This document shows, piece after piece, positions 42,933 to 51,862 of a stretch of DNA of 64,000 bases; the first letter of the stretch is position 1; each line of letters begins with the position of its first letter. The DNA comes from Cyclobacteriaceae bacterium (GTDB lineage: Bacteria; Bacteroidota; Bacteroidia; Cytophagales; Cyclobacteriaceae), in NCBI GenBank assembly GCA_028285445.1, contig JANQPQ010000043.1, positions 124,001 through 188,000 on the forward strand, in the 5' to 3' direction. The notes under the pieces are model-generated. The model was not told the origin of the DNA. It ran no database searches and was given only the letters and a program-made list of their open reading frames with translations. Position numbers and translations under genes: made by a program.

Positions 42933-44495
42933 CTACTCTTCCTCAGTATAAATATCAAAAAGCGATTTGCCTTCAATATCCCAAAACTCAAACGCTGGTA
43001 GCTCAAAAGTGTCAGGGAGTTGTTTCTTGAATGTGAGGAAGTCGGTTTTGGCAAAATCTATATTCATAAACTCATAGACTCTTTCGGTCAACAGTGAGTC
43101 ACCAAAGATCATGGCCCTTTTGGCATTGTGCGATCCATTCTTCACCGTAAGCAGGTGGCCATTTTCCAAGTATTGCATAAGAAAGGTGGCATTCTCATAA
43201 GGTGTGCTCAAGTCCATGTCTCCCTGAATAAGTATCATCGGGATGTTGTGCGACACGTGCTTTCGGAACATGGGATCTACTTTTGTAGCAGGGCAGATAT
43301 CCCTGGTTGCAGTGTAGTGAGAGGCGAGGTCTCCGAGCCACTTCCTGGCTTCCCTATTGTTCAATTCCCGCTCCCGCTCGGGTGATATTCCCAAGCTGTT
43401 ATTAAAAAGCGCATCAATCATCAGTGCATGTGACCTACCACCGCGCCCTCTTGATCGTAAGGCCAGGGTGCGATAATCGCCATTGTACAGTTCTGTGATG
43501 TACTTAGGCCAAGAGCCAATTTCTCCTCGGTAGCTGTTGGCAAACGGATCCATGCGTGAAAATCTAAAGTCGTCTACCCCCACGATAACCTGCTCGTCAA
43601 TTTCTTCCTGTGGTATATCCAGGTGTACAGTTACAGGAGCTGATTCCAATCTGCGAACTATCTCTTTGAAGGCTTCAGTTAGCCCCACTTCCGGCAATTT
43701 GTTAGCGATTGAATTATCACCTTCGGCATAGGCCTCAATTCTTTCAAACACATTCCAGATACCTTGGGGGTCGTCATAGTTATGATCCAGTGGCTCTATG
43801 CCCGAAAGTAATGCCCTGTCAACTCTATCTGGGTAACGTTGGATATAGCCAAGAGCCCACTGCGAAGCAAAACTATTCCCTACCAGTGCCAACTTTTCAG
43901 CACTAATATGCTTGCGAACAGCATCAATATCATCTATAAAACTGATGATATCATAACCACGTAGGTCTACCCCTTGCGACTGATACCTGGTTATTGCCTC
44001 CTGGTAGGCCTTGCGACGGTATTCCCCTCTGATTTCAAGGTCTAGTGGCTCCTCGAATGAGCCATTTTTCCACCGATATCTGAAATTAGGGATTTGTAAA
44101 CCTGGTGCATCTGAGTTACCACGTTGGTTGATTAGAAGCACATCACGCTTTTGGTTGACAAAATCGAGTTCGAAGCGCCAGGCTTTGGCGCGATCTCCAT
44201 CGTAGAATACTCTAACCGAATAGGGCTCTCCCGGCCCAGCTCCCAAAAAAGCTACCGGGGGTAAATCAGACTTTTCCCTGGCGGGAAAATGAAAATAGTG
44301 CAAGGCCAGGTGCCGACTGGCAGGATCTCTTCTGTTTTCAGGTACAAATATGAGGTTCTCGGTTCCCTTGAACTCCCAGCCTTCGCCTTTGATCAGAACA
44401 GGTTGCGACACGCTATTTAGTGCTTTTGCTTGTTCTGAGGGGGTATCGCAAGTAAAGAATGCAACAACTATTGTAGTTAGACTTATCCATTTCAT
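42933..44495 (-). CDS. secreted alpha/beta hydrolase (TAP/prolyl aminopeptidase-like lipoprotein)
   Basis: 520 residues. Lipoprotein signal (TIVVAFFTCDTPSEQ). The alpha/beta fold starts with an oxyanion-type VAFLGAGPGEPYS, then VLLINQRGNSDAPGL. The nucleophile lies in LALVGNSFASQWALGY, the acid in ILIQGDMDLSTPYENA, and the histidine in VKNGSHNAKRAM. The large lid between them and the C-terminal cap are like TAP-type tripeptidyl aminopeptidases and proline iminopeptidases. It probably trims peptides in the periplasm. Its start is 56 bases downstream of the AraC gene stop and it may share that unit. Confidence 0.88.
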   Translation of the reverse strand: MKWISLTTIVVAFFTCDTPSEQAKALNSVSQPVLIKGEGWEFKGTENLIFVPENRRDPASRHLALHYFHFPAREKSDLPPVAFLGAGPGEPYSVRVFYDGDRAKAWRFELDFVNQKRDVLLINQRGNSDAPGLQIPNFRYRWKNGSFEEPLDLEIRGEYRRKAYQEAITRYQSQGVDLRGYDIISFIDDIDAVRKHISAEKLALVGNSFASQWALGYIQRYPDRVDRALLSGIEPLDHNYDDPQGIWNVFERIEAYAEGDNSIANKLPEVGLTEAFKEIVRRLESAPVTVHLDIPQEEIDEQVIVGVDDFRFSRMDPFANSYRGEIGSWPKYITELYNGDYRTLALRSRGRGGRSHALMIDALFNNSLGISPERERELNNREARKWLGDLASHYTATRDICPATKVDPMFRKHVSHNIPMILIQGDMDLSTPYENATFLMQYLENGHLLTVKNGSHNAKRAMIFGDSLLTERVYEFMNIDFAKTDFLTFKKQLPDTFELPAFEFWDIEGKSLFDIYTEEE

Positions 44496-44551
44496 GATCC
44501 AAAACTAGAAGGCGCGTGCTGCCTAGTCTTGTATAATTGGGACACCTAGTT

Positions 44552-45388
44552 CTACAATCTCCAAAAAAGCACGTCGTCAACTATCTCAAGTTGTTCGAAA
44601 AGTTGTTTGGGAGTTAAGCCGCTTAGTGATTTCAGGTTGTGATTGAAATCAGCTTGGTCATAGTAGTTGCTTTCCAGGGCCACGTCAGATAAGTTCTTGA
44701 CATGACCTCTTTCTTGAAAGCTAAATAGAGCTCTGCGAAATTTAATTACCGCCTGGTAGGCCTCAAGAGAATACCCCAGGTGCTTCTTAAATTTTCGCAA
44801 TAGGGTTCTGCGGCTAAGACCAATTTCAGACGCTAATTCTTCAACTCTAATGGGCTCAGTGCTGTAAATCAAGCGATCCATGGCCCGCAATAGTTCAGGC
44901 TCGTTGAACTGGTGGAGGTGCTCCATAAAGAAATCATCAAGTGCCTCTCTTTTCTTTTCGATGTCACTTTCCCCGTAAACAGTGCTAAGCATTTGGTCGT
45001 AATCTGTGCCGAAGTAACTAAAATCTGAAAAGTGTTTGGCCAGTAATTCTGAGAGGGGCTGTTCTATGAAGTGGTTAAGCCCACCGGGGTAGAACACAAT
45101 GGCTAACCTGTCCAGGGGCCCAAAAAACTCCACTTCCTGGTATTTATCTACCTGACCTACCAGCAGTGAGTTAAAGCCTGCATTCTTCTGATGATGCTGT
45201 TGTCGTTGTCTGCCATTTGCGGTAGTTACAGAGTCATGGTAAATGCTGATGGTCGTGGTGATGTTTTGGTAAAAAGTGACTTTAGCATAGAAGTCTGCCT
45301 CCCCGGATTTATGCACGTAGTAACCTTTTATGAGTTTCTCCAACTCAGGCTTTTGCGGCTTAATAAATTTTACCTGACCAAAGTCCAT
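44552..45388 (-). CDS. AraC-family transcriptional regulator with DUF6597-type N-terminus
   Basis: 278 residues. The N-terminal ~150 residues (LEKLIKGYYVHKSGEADFYA, FFGPLDRLAIVFYPGGLNHF) are of the DUF6597 type. The AraC domain has VEELASEIGLSRRTLLRKFK and LSDVALESNYYDQADFNHNL with SGLTPKQLF. The ATG overlaps the stop of the 104-residue membrane protein gene by one base, so they are co-translated. It sits between this membrane protein and a peptidase-like lipoprotein. Confidence 0.92.
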   Translation of the reverse strand: MDFGQVKFIKPQKPELEKLIKGYYVHKSGEADFYAKVTFYQNITTTISIYHDSVTTANGRQRQQHHQKNAGFNSLLVGQVDKYQEVEFFGPLDRLAIVFYPGGLNHFIEQPLSELLAKHFSDFSYFGTDYDQMLSTVYGESDIEKKREALDDFFMEHLHQFNEPELLRAMDRLIYSTEPIRVEELASEIGLSRRTLLRKFKKHLGYSLEAYQAVIKFRRALFSFQERGHVKNLSDVALESNYYDQADFNHNLKSLSGLTPKQLFEQLEIVDDVLFWRL

Positions 45389-45702
45389 TAGTCACCTGTT
45401 TCTGATTTTTCCCTGGAAAACACTGGTCGCAACCAGGTGAAGAAAAGCAAAAGAGAACCCGAAAGCCAGTATATGGGATACTTCATCAGTACATACGATA
45501 CCTCAAAGCTATCAACAAAGCCTCTTGTGTTTTTTACATAGTTTAATTCTATTATAAAGGAAGTGTAAGGGAGTGCCCAAAGGAATAGAATAGCACCAAA
45601 AATATATTTCAGGTATTTGTTTACCCTTTTTAATAATGGGCTGAAATGCAAAAGAATTACAATTGCTAGTATGAAGTAATCGAATGCGTTAAAGAAAATC
45701 AT
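45388..45702 (-). CDS. small membrane protein, unknown function
   Basis: 104 residues with three hydrophobic helices (about 5-25, 32-52, 72-92) and a charged tail. No family recognised. Its stop overlaps the AraC start by one base and its start is 15 bases after the stop of the 103-residue gene, so it is part of a compact unit. It may pass a membrane signal to the AraC protein; that is inference. Confidence 0.7.
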   Translation of the reverse strand: MIFFNAFDYFILAIVILLHFSPLLKRVNKYLKYIFGAILFLWALPYTSFIIELNYVKNTRGFVDSFEVSYVLMKYPIYWLSGSLLLFFTWLRPVFSREKSETGD

Positions 45703-45717
45703 CTGGATCTGATTTCG

Positions 45718-46029
45718 TCAACTTGCTGGCACTTCTATTCTCATTTTACCAGATCCCCGGGTAAAAGTTATATTCAGCAGCACTACACATTCCTTCTCGG
45801 AATGACGTGGCTCTTCTTTCAGATCACTCATGGTCATATAGTCCTTTAGTGCCTGGTAAAGGGCTACAACTTTTTGCTCCTCAATCTCCACAACCATACT
45901 GATGGCAATATCTGAGAACATCTTGAAATCGACAATGAAGCCCCGATTATTGACAATCTCCTCAACCTCCCTGAGGCCAACAGCCCGGTCTTTACCACAA
46001 AAGCCCTTAAGGAAGTATCGATTCTTCAT
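45718..46029 (-). CDS. small soluble protein with ferredoxin-like pattern, unknown function
   Basis: 103 residues, no signal or membrane segment. Segments such as RAVGLREVEEIVNNRGFIVD, MVVEIEEQKVVALYQALKDY and ECVVLLNITFTRGSGKMRIE alternate helix and strand in a beta-alpha-beta order like an ACT or ferredoxin-like fold. I do not recognise a named family, though it has the look of a small conserved Bacteroidota protein. It heads the membrane protein-AraC unit. Confidence 0.7.
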   Translation of the reverse strand: MKNRYFLKGFCGKDRAVGLREVEEIVNNRGFIVDFKMFSDIAISMVVEIEEQKVVALYQALKDYMTMSDLKEEPRHSEKECVVLLNITFTRGSGKMRIEVPAS

Positions 46030-46080
46030 AGCAGAATCAGGATGACTCTGCTAAAATACGAAGTATACCCGGTACTGCTT

Positions 46081-47298
46081 TCAAGAAGCTACTTCCGAGA
46101 CATCGTAAATGGTAATTGGGTCAGTGAAACCTTTAATCTTGGCGCGAATTTGACCAATCGGCTTGATCCAACCCTCGTTTTTTTCGAAAGTAGATTCTGA
46201 CACCAGGATCTGGTCAGGAATGGTTAACGCTTCAATTCTGGCTGCCACATTTATTGTCTTACCTACCACGCCGTACTTCATTCTTTTTTTCGACCCTATA
46301 TTCCCAACAACTAAACTTCCACTATTAATGCCGATTCCCATTTGCAAAGGTGGTAAGTCTTTTCTGTGAAGCTTGGTGTTGATGCTTTTCATCGCTTTCT
46401 GCATTTCTCTGGCGCATTTCACTGCTTTCCTTGCACAGCCCTTAACTCTATTCGGAGCCCCAAACACGACTAGAATTCCATCACCAAGAATCTCATTGAT
46501 GTAACCTTCATATTTGTGAATGATTGAGATCATTTCATCGAAATAGAGATTGAGCATGTCAACAATCGTTTTGGCCCTATACTTTTCAGATAGCGGCGAG
46601 AAATCCCTCAGGTCAGTCATCATAACAGTAACATATCTTTCTTCTCCGCCTAGTTCGGGTTGCTCCCCGTCTTTCGCAATTTTATCTAATAGAGATTCAC
46701 TTATATAGCGCCCGAACAACTGCCTTTGGTATTCATTCGATTCAGTCAGTTCCTTATTCAGTGTTTCCAGTTGATCTTTTGAGGCCTGAATCTGGCTTTG
46801 CAAACTTCCCAGCTTTTGCATGCGAATGCGTTCGATTAATAGCTTACCGATTACATTGAAAATCTTTAGATCATCACCGGCCAGAGTTCTGGGAACGGTA
46901 TCGGCAATGCACAGGGCGCCGACATTGTGTCCAAGCAGACTAGTAATTGGGAAACCGGCATAAAATCTAATATTAGGCGGATTTACAACCATGGGATTGT
47001 CAAAAAAGCGCGCATCCTTTAATGTGTCTTCTACTATTAAAGCTTCCTCTTGAAGAATGGTATGCCCACAGAAAGACTTCGACCGGTCGCTTTCTCCAGG
47101 ATTGATGCCACAAGCGCTATGAATTACCTGTTGCTTACTTTCTATTGAAGAGATATAAGCGATGGGTACATGGAGGCATTTTGACAAAATCATTGTTACA
47201 TTGTCAAACTGCTCCACTTTACTGGCATTTGATAGGTCAAGAGCAATTACATCTGCAAGCCGGTCATTTTCATTCTTGGGTATGGCTGGAGCTATCAT
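46081..47298 (-). CDS. GAF-domain adenylate/guanylate cyclase (class III)
   Basis: 405 residues. Residues about 15-165 form a GAF domain (VPIAYISSIESKQQVIHSAC, RFYAGFPITSLLGHNVGALC). A coiled coil at about 165-195 leads to a class III cyclase domain (about 215-400). The metal-binding aspartates are seen in VTVMMTDLRDFSPLSEKY and EILGDGILVVFGAPNR. Further blocks are GIGINSGSLVVGNIGSKKRM and YGVVGKTINVAARIEALT; a lysine stands in the place where many adenylate cyclases have aspartate before the NxxxR. It is cytosolic and likely makes cAMP or cGMP in response to a GAF ligand. The substrate cannot be told. Confidence 0.93.
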   Translation of the reverse strand: MIAPAIPKNENDRLADVIALDLSNASKVEQFDNVTMILSKCLHVPIAYISSIESKQQVIHSACGINPGESDRSKSFCGHTILQEEALIVEDTLKDARFFDNPMVVNPPNIRFYAGFPITSLLGHNVGALCIADTVPRTLAGDDLKIFNVIGKLLIERIRMQKLGSLQSQIQASKDQLETLNKELTESNEYQRQLFGRYISESLLDKIAKDGEQPELGGEERYVTVMMTDLRDFSPLSEKYRAKTIVDMLNLYFDEMISIIHKYEGYINEILGDGILVVFGAPNRVKGCARKAVKCAREMQKAMKSINTKLHRKDLPPLQMGIGINSGSLVVGNIGSKKRMKYGVVGKTINVAARIEALTIPDQILVSESTFEKNEGWIKPIGQIRAKIKGFTDPITIYDVSEVAS

Positions 47299-47467
47299 TA
47301 AGAATAGAAAAACAGATTAGTGGGCAAGGCAAGAAGCAAGTTGATGGTTTTCTATTCTCCAGGGTGTAATCCTCACTACATTGACACTGGTCGCTTTGTC
47401 TTTCAAAGCTATAGTTATCCCTCAACAGGGCTCGTGACATGAGAGTGTGCAAGAGGGGGAAAAGACG

Positions 47468-47499
47468 AATAAGCACGCAGTATTCCGCGTGCTTATTCC
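47468..47499 (-). terminator. intrinsic terminator after the DinB gene
   Basis: A perfect 12-base stem (47468-47479 with 47488-47499) with an 8-base loop. On the minus strand it is followed by GTCTTTTCC. It lies 37 bases after the DinB-like gene stop and so probably ends that leftward unit. Confidence 0.75.
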
Positions 47500-47535
47500 C
47501 AAATCCAACCCACACAACCGTGTTCTACTGGTATA

Positions 47536-48069
47536 TTACCATCCGGCTGAGCGGGCTGGGGCGACGCCCTTAAGTCGCAGGTAGGTGATGGCCTTACCAT
47601 GCTGCCTTTGCAAATGATCAGTCATGGTAAGGATTGCTTGTAGGCGGCTCATTTTGCTTCCGAACCAATCGATTTCTTCCGCTAACTGCTGGTCAGAAAG
47701 CTGGCTAATACCTCCTTTGATAAAAGCGAAGGAAGCTTCCAAATCAGCAACTACATCGTCCTTTTTGGTAGCATCAGTGCGAGGCATAGGGTCCGGTCGC
47801 TCCAGGTTTACTGTCGCTGCGAATAGATAATTGGCGCCAGTTGTATGATTAATGAGTCCAGCAAAATCTGACAATGGCTCCACCGGCACAAAGCCGTAGT
47901 GCTCAGCGGGCATGAGCCTGGCCGTTTCCACAACCATGGTAGTCATATTGTCCCAGGCTGCTTGCACATCATTGCTCGATATACCTTGGGCCATGGTTTT
48001 GTTTTGGCAAGAGAATAACCATACCAGTGAGAAGGTGATCATGGTAGATATCAACAATACTCTTTTCAT
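47536..48069 (-). CDS. secreted DinB-like four-helix protein
   Basis: 177 residues from the ATG that begins the signal peptide (STMITFSLVWLFSCQNKTMA, perhaps a lipoprotein); an ATG 18 codons upstream is less likely. The DinB fold is seen in AWDNMTTMVVETARLMPAEH, FAGLINHTTGANYLFA and ILTMTDHLQRQHGKAITYLR, with the histidines that bind the metal ion in this family. Thiol or small-molecule transferase roles are known for some relatives. It follows the DUF2911 gene by 34 bases in one unit. Confidence 0.9.
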   Translation of the reverse strand: MKRVLLISTMITFSLVWLFSCQNKTMAQGISSNDVQAAWDNMTTMVVETARLMPAEHYGFVPVEPLSDFAGLINHTTGANYLFAATVNLERPDPMPRTDATKKDDVVADLEASFAFIKGGISQLSDQQLAEEIDWFGSKMSRLQAILTMTDHLQRQHGKAITYLRLKGVAPARSAGW

Positions 48070-48103
48070 AATGCTTAGTTTAGAATGTTTGTAATCATTG
48101 GGA

Positions 48104-49231
48104 TTAAATACCTTCTTCCACATCTACACCGAGTTCTTTCAGTAGTTTAATGGAATTGGCCTTTACGTTTGCAGGCGGGTTTAGCGAAAGCGATTTTTTA
48201 AAGCTCTTGATGGCCAGCTTGTTTTCTCCCTTGGTTTTGTAAGCTTCCCCCAGGCTATCGTACACATTGGCATCAGTTGGATTCTTCTTTACATTAAGTT
48301 GAAAATATTCGATAGCCTTATCCACTTCTTGCTGCCCCAGCATTTGGTAGCCCATAAAATTGAGTTGGCCAATATTCGCAAGTTGGGCCGCCTCATCGGC
48401 GATGGGGAAGACTTCAGCATTTGGCTTGCCCATTAGCTTAAGAATTCCAGCCTTGGCAAATAGATTTCCAAACTGCTTTTGGTTGTTAATTGATAACTCA
48501 GCCCACTGCAAACCTTCTTCCAGGTTAACATTGTTGTTCATACAGTAGTTGGCAGCTGTTGCATAGCCTTGCCAGCCAAAACCTGCTATAGACCTGAGCT
48601 CATTACGCATGTTGGCTAAAACCTGCTCATGCAGGTCTACATCAATCTTAAATGGAATGCGCTTACTCTCCCAGCTCAAAGCCAGCACCCCATTGTCCTG
48701 GTCCATAGCAATAAAGTCGTAAGTAAGTACTTCGGTGTGAGCGATCTTTTCAGTCTTTACTTTTACTCTCAGCGCATCCTCAGATTGATTATACCAGAAG
48801 CTTCCCCATGAAGAAGAGTTGTTAGAAAAGATCACTGTGGCTTCATCGCTTTCATGAATAATCATGTGGAGGCCATAAACGCCGGAGGCTAGATCCTGTC
48901 CTTCGATTTTAACATCATGCGAGAAACTAATAGTGGTGTTCTCATTGGCTCCTGCGCGCCAGGGAATTTCACCATTGCTGGCAAAATTGATCTTTGTGAG
49001 CTCGTAGGGAACTTGTTGTCCCCAGATCTGCCCGGTGCGATCGTTGCCGTTAAGTGTAACCCTGGGACGAGAATAGTTTACAGTAATCTTAGTTAAGCCG
49101 ATGGTTTGTGAAAGTTCGGCTCCATAGCTAACCGTTCTTGGAGTTGTTACATTCTGTGCCTGCAGATTGATGGCAGTGATAATCAATACTGCCAGCAGTC
49201 CTACTTTCGAGATTTGACTTATTCTTTTCAT
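48104..49231 (-). CDS. secreted DUF2911 protein with C-terminal TPR repeats
   Basis: 375 residues. A signal peptide (GLLAVLIITAINLQAQ) precedes a DUF2911 domain (about 35-185): ITVNYSRPRVTLNGNDRTGQ, IWGQQVPYELTKINFASNGE, IPWRAGANENTTISFSHDV. The C-terminal part has TPR-type units, including YFQLNVKKNPTDANVYDSLG and KLAIKSFKKSLSLNPPANVK. DUF2911 proteins are common in Bacteroidota, and their function is unknown. It lies downstream of the LytTR regulator (113 bases) and upstream of the DinB gene. Confidence 0.92.
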   Translation of the reverse strand: MKRISQISKVGLLAVLIITAINLQAQNVTTPRTVSYGAELSQTIGLTKITVNYSRPRVTLNGNDRTGQIWGQQVPYELTKINFASNGEIPWRAGANENTTISFSHDVKIEGQDLASGVYGLHMIIHESDEATVIFSNNSSSWGSFWYNQSEDALRVKVKTEKIAHTEVLTYDFIAMDQDNGVLALSWESKRIPFKIDVDLHEQVLANMRNELRSIAGFGWQGYATAANYCMNNNVNLEEGLQWAELSINNQKQFGNLFAKAGILKLMGKPNAEVFPIADEAAQLANIGQLNFMGYQMLGQQEVDKAIEYFQLNVKKNPTDANVYDSLGEAYKTKGENKLAIKSFKKSLSLNPPANVKANSIKLLKELGVDVEEGI

Positions 49232-49344
49232 ATCATTAATGGTTGGAATTATAGTTTAACCACCAAAGTAGAGCGGGAAAGAAGCTTCCGAAAAGATGCC
49301 GTGATAGGCAGCAGGTTTTGTGATGGATAGTTAATGTATTCTAC

Positions 49345-50112
49345 CTAGCTATGACTGATGTAGTGTGCAATCTTCTCTTTGTAAGATCGGGAGGAGATTA
49401 GGGAAGTTTTGTCTTTAAGCTGGAACTTGTACTCGTTGTTACTAATGTATTGATACTTCCTGATGTAGCGCTTGTTAAGGATCAGGGATCGGTGTATGCG
49501 TAGGAATTCCTTTGGGTTCAGTTCATTTTCTACAGCATTCATGGTAGCCCGGTAAAGCCAATTGCCCTCGGAAGTGTGGAGCGTGATATAATTGCCATTA
49601 GCTTCCAGGTAGTGAATATCCACTGTGGGAATATGCAGCAGTCGACCACGATCTTTGATCTCAAAGGTGGTAAGAAACTCATCATCCGTTTGCTGGAATT
49701 CCCGCATTAGGCCAAGCAACTTTTCATTGAACTTCGATTGCTCCTTCAACTTTAGTTGCTCCTTAGCTTGTGCCATGGATTCATTAAATCGGTCTTCATC
49801 AAACGGCTTTAACAGGTAGTCGACAGCATGCACTTTGAAGGCATCTACTGCATATTGATCAAAAGCAGTTGCGAAGATGATGTGAGGCTTATTTTTTGTT
49901 TCTAGCTGAGACAAAACTCCAAAACCGTCCAAATCAGGCATTTGAATATCAAGAAAAACCAGGTCTGGCTCTTTACTGTTGATAGTTACAACTGCCTCTT
50001 CGCCATTCCTACATTCGGCAATAATTTCAACGTCACTATCGTCCTCAAGCAGCTTTAGAATCCGCTGGCGGGCTAGAAACTCATCATCAACAATTACTGC
50101 CTTAATATTCAT
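49345..50112 (-). CDS. LytTR-family response regulator
   Basis: 255 residues. The receiver domain has the acidic pocket D9-D10, the phospho-acceptor D55 in FLDIQMPDLDGFGVL, and the lysine in YLLKPFDEDRF. A linker leads to a LytTR domain at about 150-255 (IHYLEANGNYITLHTSEGNW, FLRIHRSLILNKRYIRKYQY). The gene follows its kinase by six bases. Likely targets are the DUF2911-DinB genes downstream or the lipoprotein gene divergent from the kinase. Confidence 0.95.
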   Translation of the reverse strand: MNIKAVIVDDEFLARQRILKLLEDDSDVEIIAECRNGEEAVVTINSKEPDLVFLDIQMPDLDGFGVLSQLETKNKPHIIFATAFDQYAVDAFKVHAVDYLLKPFDEDRFNESMAQAKEQLKLKEQSKFNEKLLGLMREFQQTDDEFLTTFEIKDRGRLLHIPTVDIHYLEANGNYITLHTSEGNWLYRATMNAVENELNPKEFLRIHRSLILNKRYIRKYQYISNNEYKFQLKDKTSLISSRSYKEKIAHYISHS

Positions 50113-50118
50113 ATTGTA

Positions 50119-51213
50119 TTAATTTCTTAAGAATGGAATTTCAATTTGAACAGCATAACCTTCCTCATCGTGGGAGGTCATTAGTGTATAATCGTTCTGG
50201 TAATACTGTCGTAAGCGCTTATCTACATTTTTCAGTCCTATACCAGTACCATTTGTGTTCAAGCCGCCCTGTTGACTACCATTATCAGAAATAGTTATCA
50301 GCACTTTCTCCTTATTGCCATCTCCGTTATTTAATACGGCACTAACTCCTATGTATCCACCAGATTTTAGCTTTGACACCCCATGTTTAATTGAATTCTC
50401 CACAATCGGTTGCAATAGAAGATGAGGAATCGCCGCTTCCAGAATTTCATCATCAATTTTAAAATCTACCTTAAGCCTGTCTTGAAACCTTTCCTGCTCT
50501 ATTTCCAGGTAATTCTGAATAAACTTTATTTCTTCCTCCAAGGTAGAAGTGTCCTTTCCATCTGATTCCAACACCGAGCGTAATAGGAAGGCCAGTTTGG
50601 AAAGCATTTTCTGGGCACCCTTAGCATTGTAGTCGATTAAAGATGAAATAGCATGTAAAGTGTTGAAAAGGAAATGCGGGTGAAGCTGCATCTTAAGCGC
50701 TCGGAGTTCTGCATTTTGCAGTTCAAGCTGCTTATCTCTGTATTTACGATAATAACCGATTGCGATGAATATCAAAGTAAAGATCCAGTATTGAATAAAG
50801 CTGGAAAAAACTCCGGCACCCAATGACGCCAGGGAGTTTTGAGAGAAAATGCTGCCCAGAAAGTCAGACTGCAAATATTTTATAAATGCAAATGCTCGTA
50901 GCGCCACCACACGGTGTAAGGTTGATACAAGAAGCCCCACTCCAATCTGGCTTAAAATGAAAAGGGCATCAACACGGTGGCGATTGAGAAAGGAAAGAGC
51001 CCGGGCATAGATAAAAGTGGCCAACAGCGCCCAGAGCCCATAGCTTACGGTCAACCGCAGTGAAATCGTATACCAGCTGAATTCATAATCGTACTGATTA
51101 ACAAGGTGGGTGGTGTAGTCCTGAAGCAGTAGAAAAAGGCACAATGCCGCCGCGGCCAGTAGCATATACCAACCTGGAAATGGCAACCTGGCAAAATATT
51201 GTTGTCGCTTCAA
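50119..51213 (-). CDS. LytS/YehU-type membrane sensor histidine kinase
   Basis: 364 residues, start apparently TTG; an ATG 16 codons later is possible. Four hydrophobic helices occupy about residues 15-165, then a short coiled coil. The phosphorylation motif is LKMQLHPHFLFNTLHAISSL, the N box LLLQPIVENSIKHGVS, and the G box GTGIGLKNVDKRLRQYY. It matches the standard architecture of Bacteroidota kinases that act on LytTR regulators, and that regulator's gene follows six bases later. It is divergent from the lipoprotein gene at 51396. Confidence 0.95.
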   Translation of the reverse strand: MKRQQYFARLPFPGWYMLLAAAALCLFLLLQDYTTHLVNQYDYEFSWYTISLRLTVSYGLWALLATFIYARALSFLNRHRVDALFILSQIGVGLLVSTLHRVVALRAFAFIKYLQSDFLGSIFSQNSLASLGAGVFSSFIQYWIFTLIFIAIGYYRKYRDKQLELQNAELRALKMQLHPHFLFNTLHAISSLIDYNAKGAQKMLSKLAFLLRSVLESDGKDTSTLEEEIKFIQNYLEIEQERFQDRLKVDFKIDDEILEAAIPHLLLQPIVENSIKHGVSKLKSGGYIGVSAVLNNGDGNKEKVLITISDNGSQQGGLNTNGTGIGLKNVDKRLRQYYQNDYTLMTSHDEEGYAVQIEIPFLRN

Positions 51214-51236
51214 TTGATTGTAATTCCTGGAAACAA

Positions 51237-51280
51237 CACAAAATTAGGCATCTTGTGCTCTTAGGATTACGCATTTTGTG
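51237..51280. promoter_or_regulatory. candidate regulator-binding repeats between kinase and lipoprotein genes
   Basis: An 8-base perfect inverted repeat (51237-51244 with 51273-51280) encloses a TTGTG box at 51253-51257 that is repeated directly at 51276-51280, 23 bases apart. LytTR regulators bind direct repeats roughly two helical turns apart, so this could be an autoregulatory site. The evidence is only positional. Confidence 0.3.
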
Positions 51281-51395
51281 ACTATTGGGTATTAATGTGA
51301 CCGAATTCGGCGCCATTTGCACGAATTTTAAACCGGAAAGGCCGCTAGCCAGTATATTAGTACCGTAGTTCAGATAATTCAAATCCAAATCCAAA

Positions 51396-51857
51396 ATGAT
51401 CAAGAAAAGCTATGTATTACTGCTTGCCACACTAATAATGGCTTGCGGAGGTGAAAAAAGCGCTGAAGGCGAAGATGGTAAAAAGGATGTAAGTGAGTTA
51501 ACCTATTGGGATGTAGTGGGCATGGTATGGCCAAACGATGAAGGAGACCGCATTGAGTGGCACGGAGAAGAAATGAGCACCGAAGCCAAAGATGATCTGG
51601 ATATTAGCCAGAGGGGCTTTTGCGGCGATGGTGATTGTGGTGAAAAAATGTTTCTCGCTAATAAGAACCAGGAGAAAGGCATAGAAGTAATTCTTAAGGC
51701 TCCATATAACATTGAAGGCGATGAGAGCTACATGGCTCGTACTTATAAACTGCCGCCGGGTGGAGAGTTCCAGATTGGCTGTACCCACCTTTGCTACAAC
51801 GACAAAAAATATCTCTTTGGTAGGGAAATAGTGAAGGCTGTATATATGGAGGAATAA
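51396..51857 (+). CDS. small lipoprotein, unknown function
   Basis: 153 residues with a clear lipobox (LLATLIMACGGEKS) and an acidic linker. The mature part includes DISQRGFCGDGDCGEKMFLA with two close cysteines, and a second pair in QIGCTHLCYNDKKYLFGREI. The four cysteines may form two disulfides. No family recognised. It is divergent from the LytS kinase gene and convergent with the esterase gene. Confidence 0.8.
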   Translation: MIKKSYVLLLATLIMACGGEKSAEGEDGKKDVSELTYWDVVGMVWPNDEGDRIEWHGEEMSTEAKDDLDISQRGFCGDGDCGEKMFLANKNQEKGIEVILKAPYNIEGDESYMARTYKLPPGGEFQIGCTHLCYNDKKYLFGREIVKAVYMEE

Positions 51858-51862
51858 GGCTT

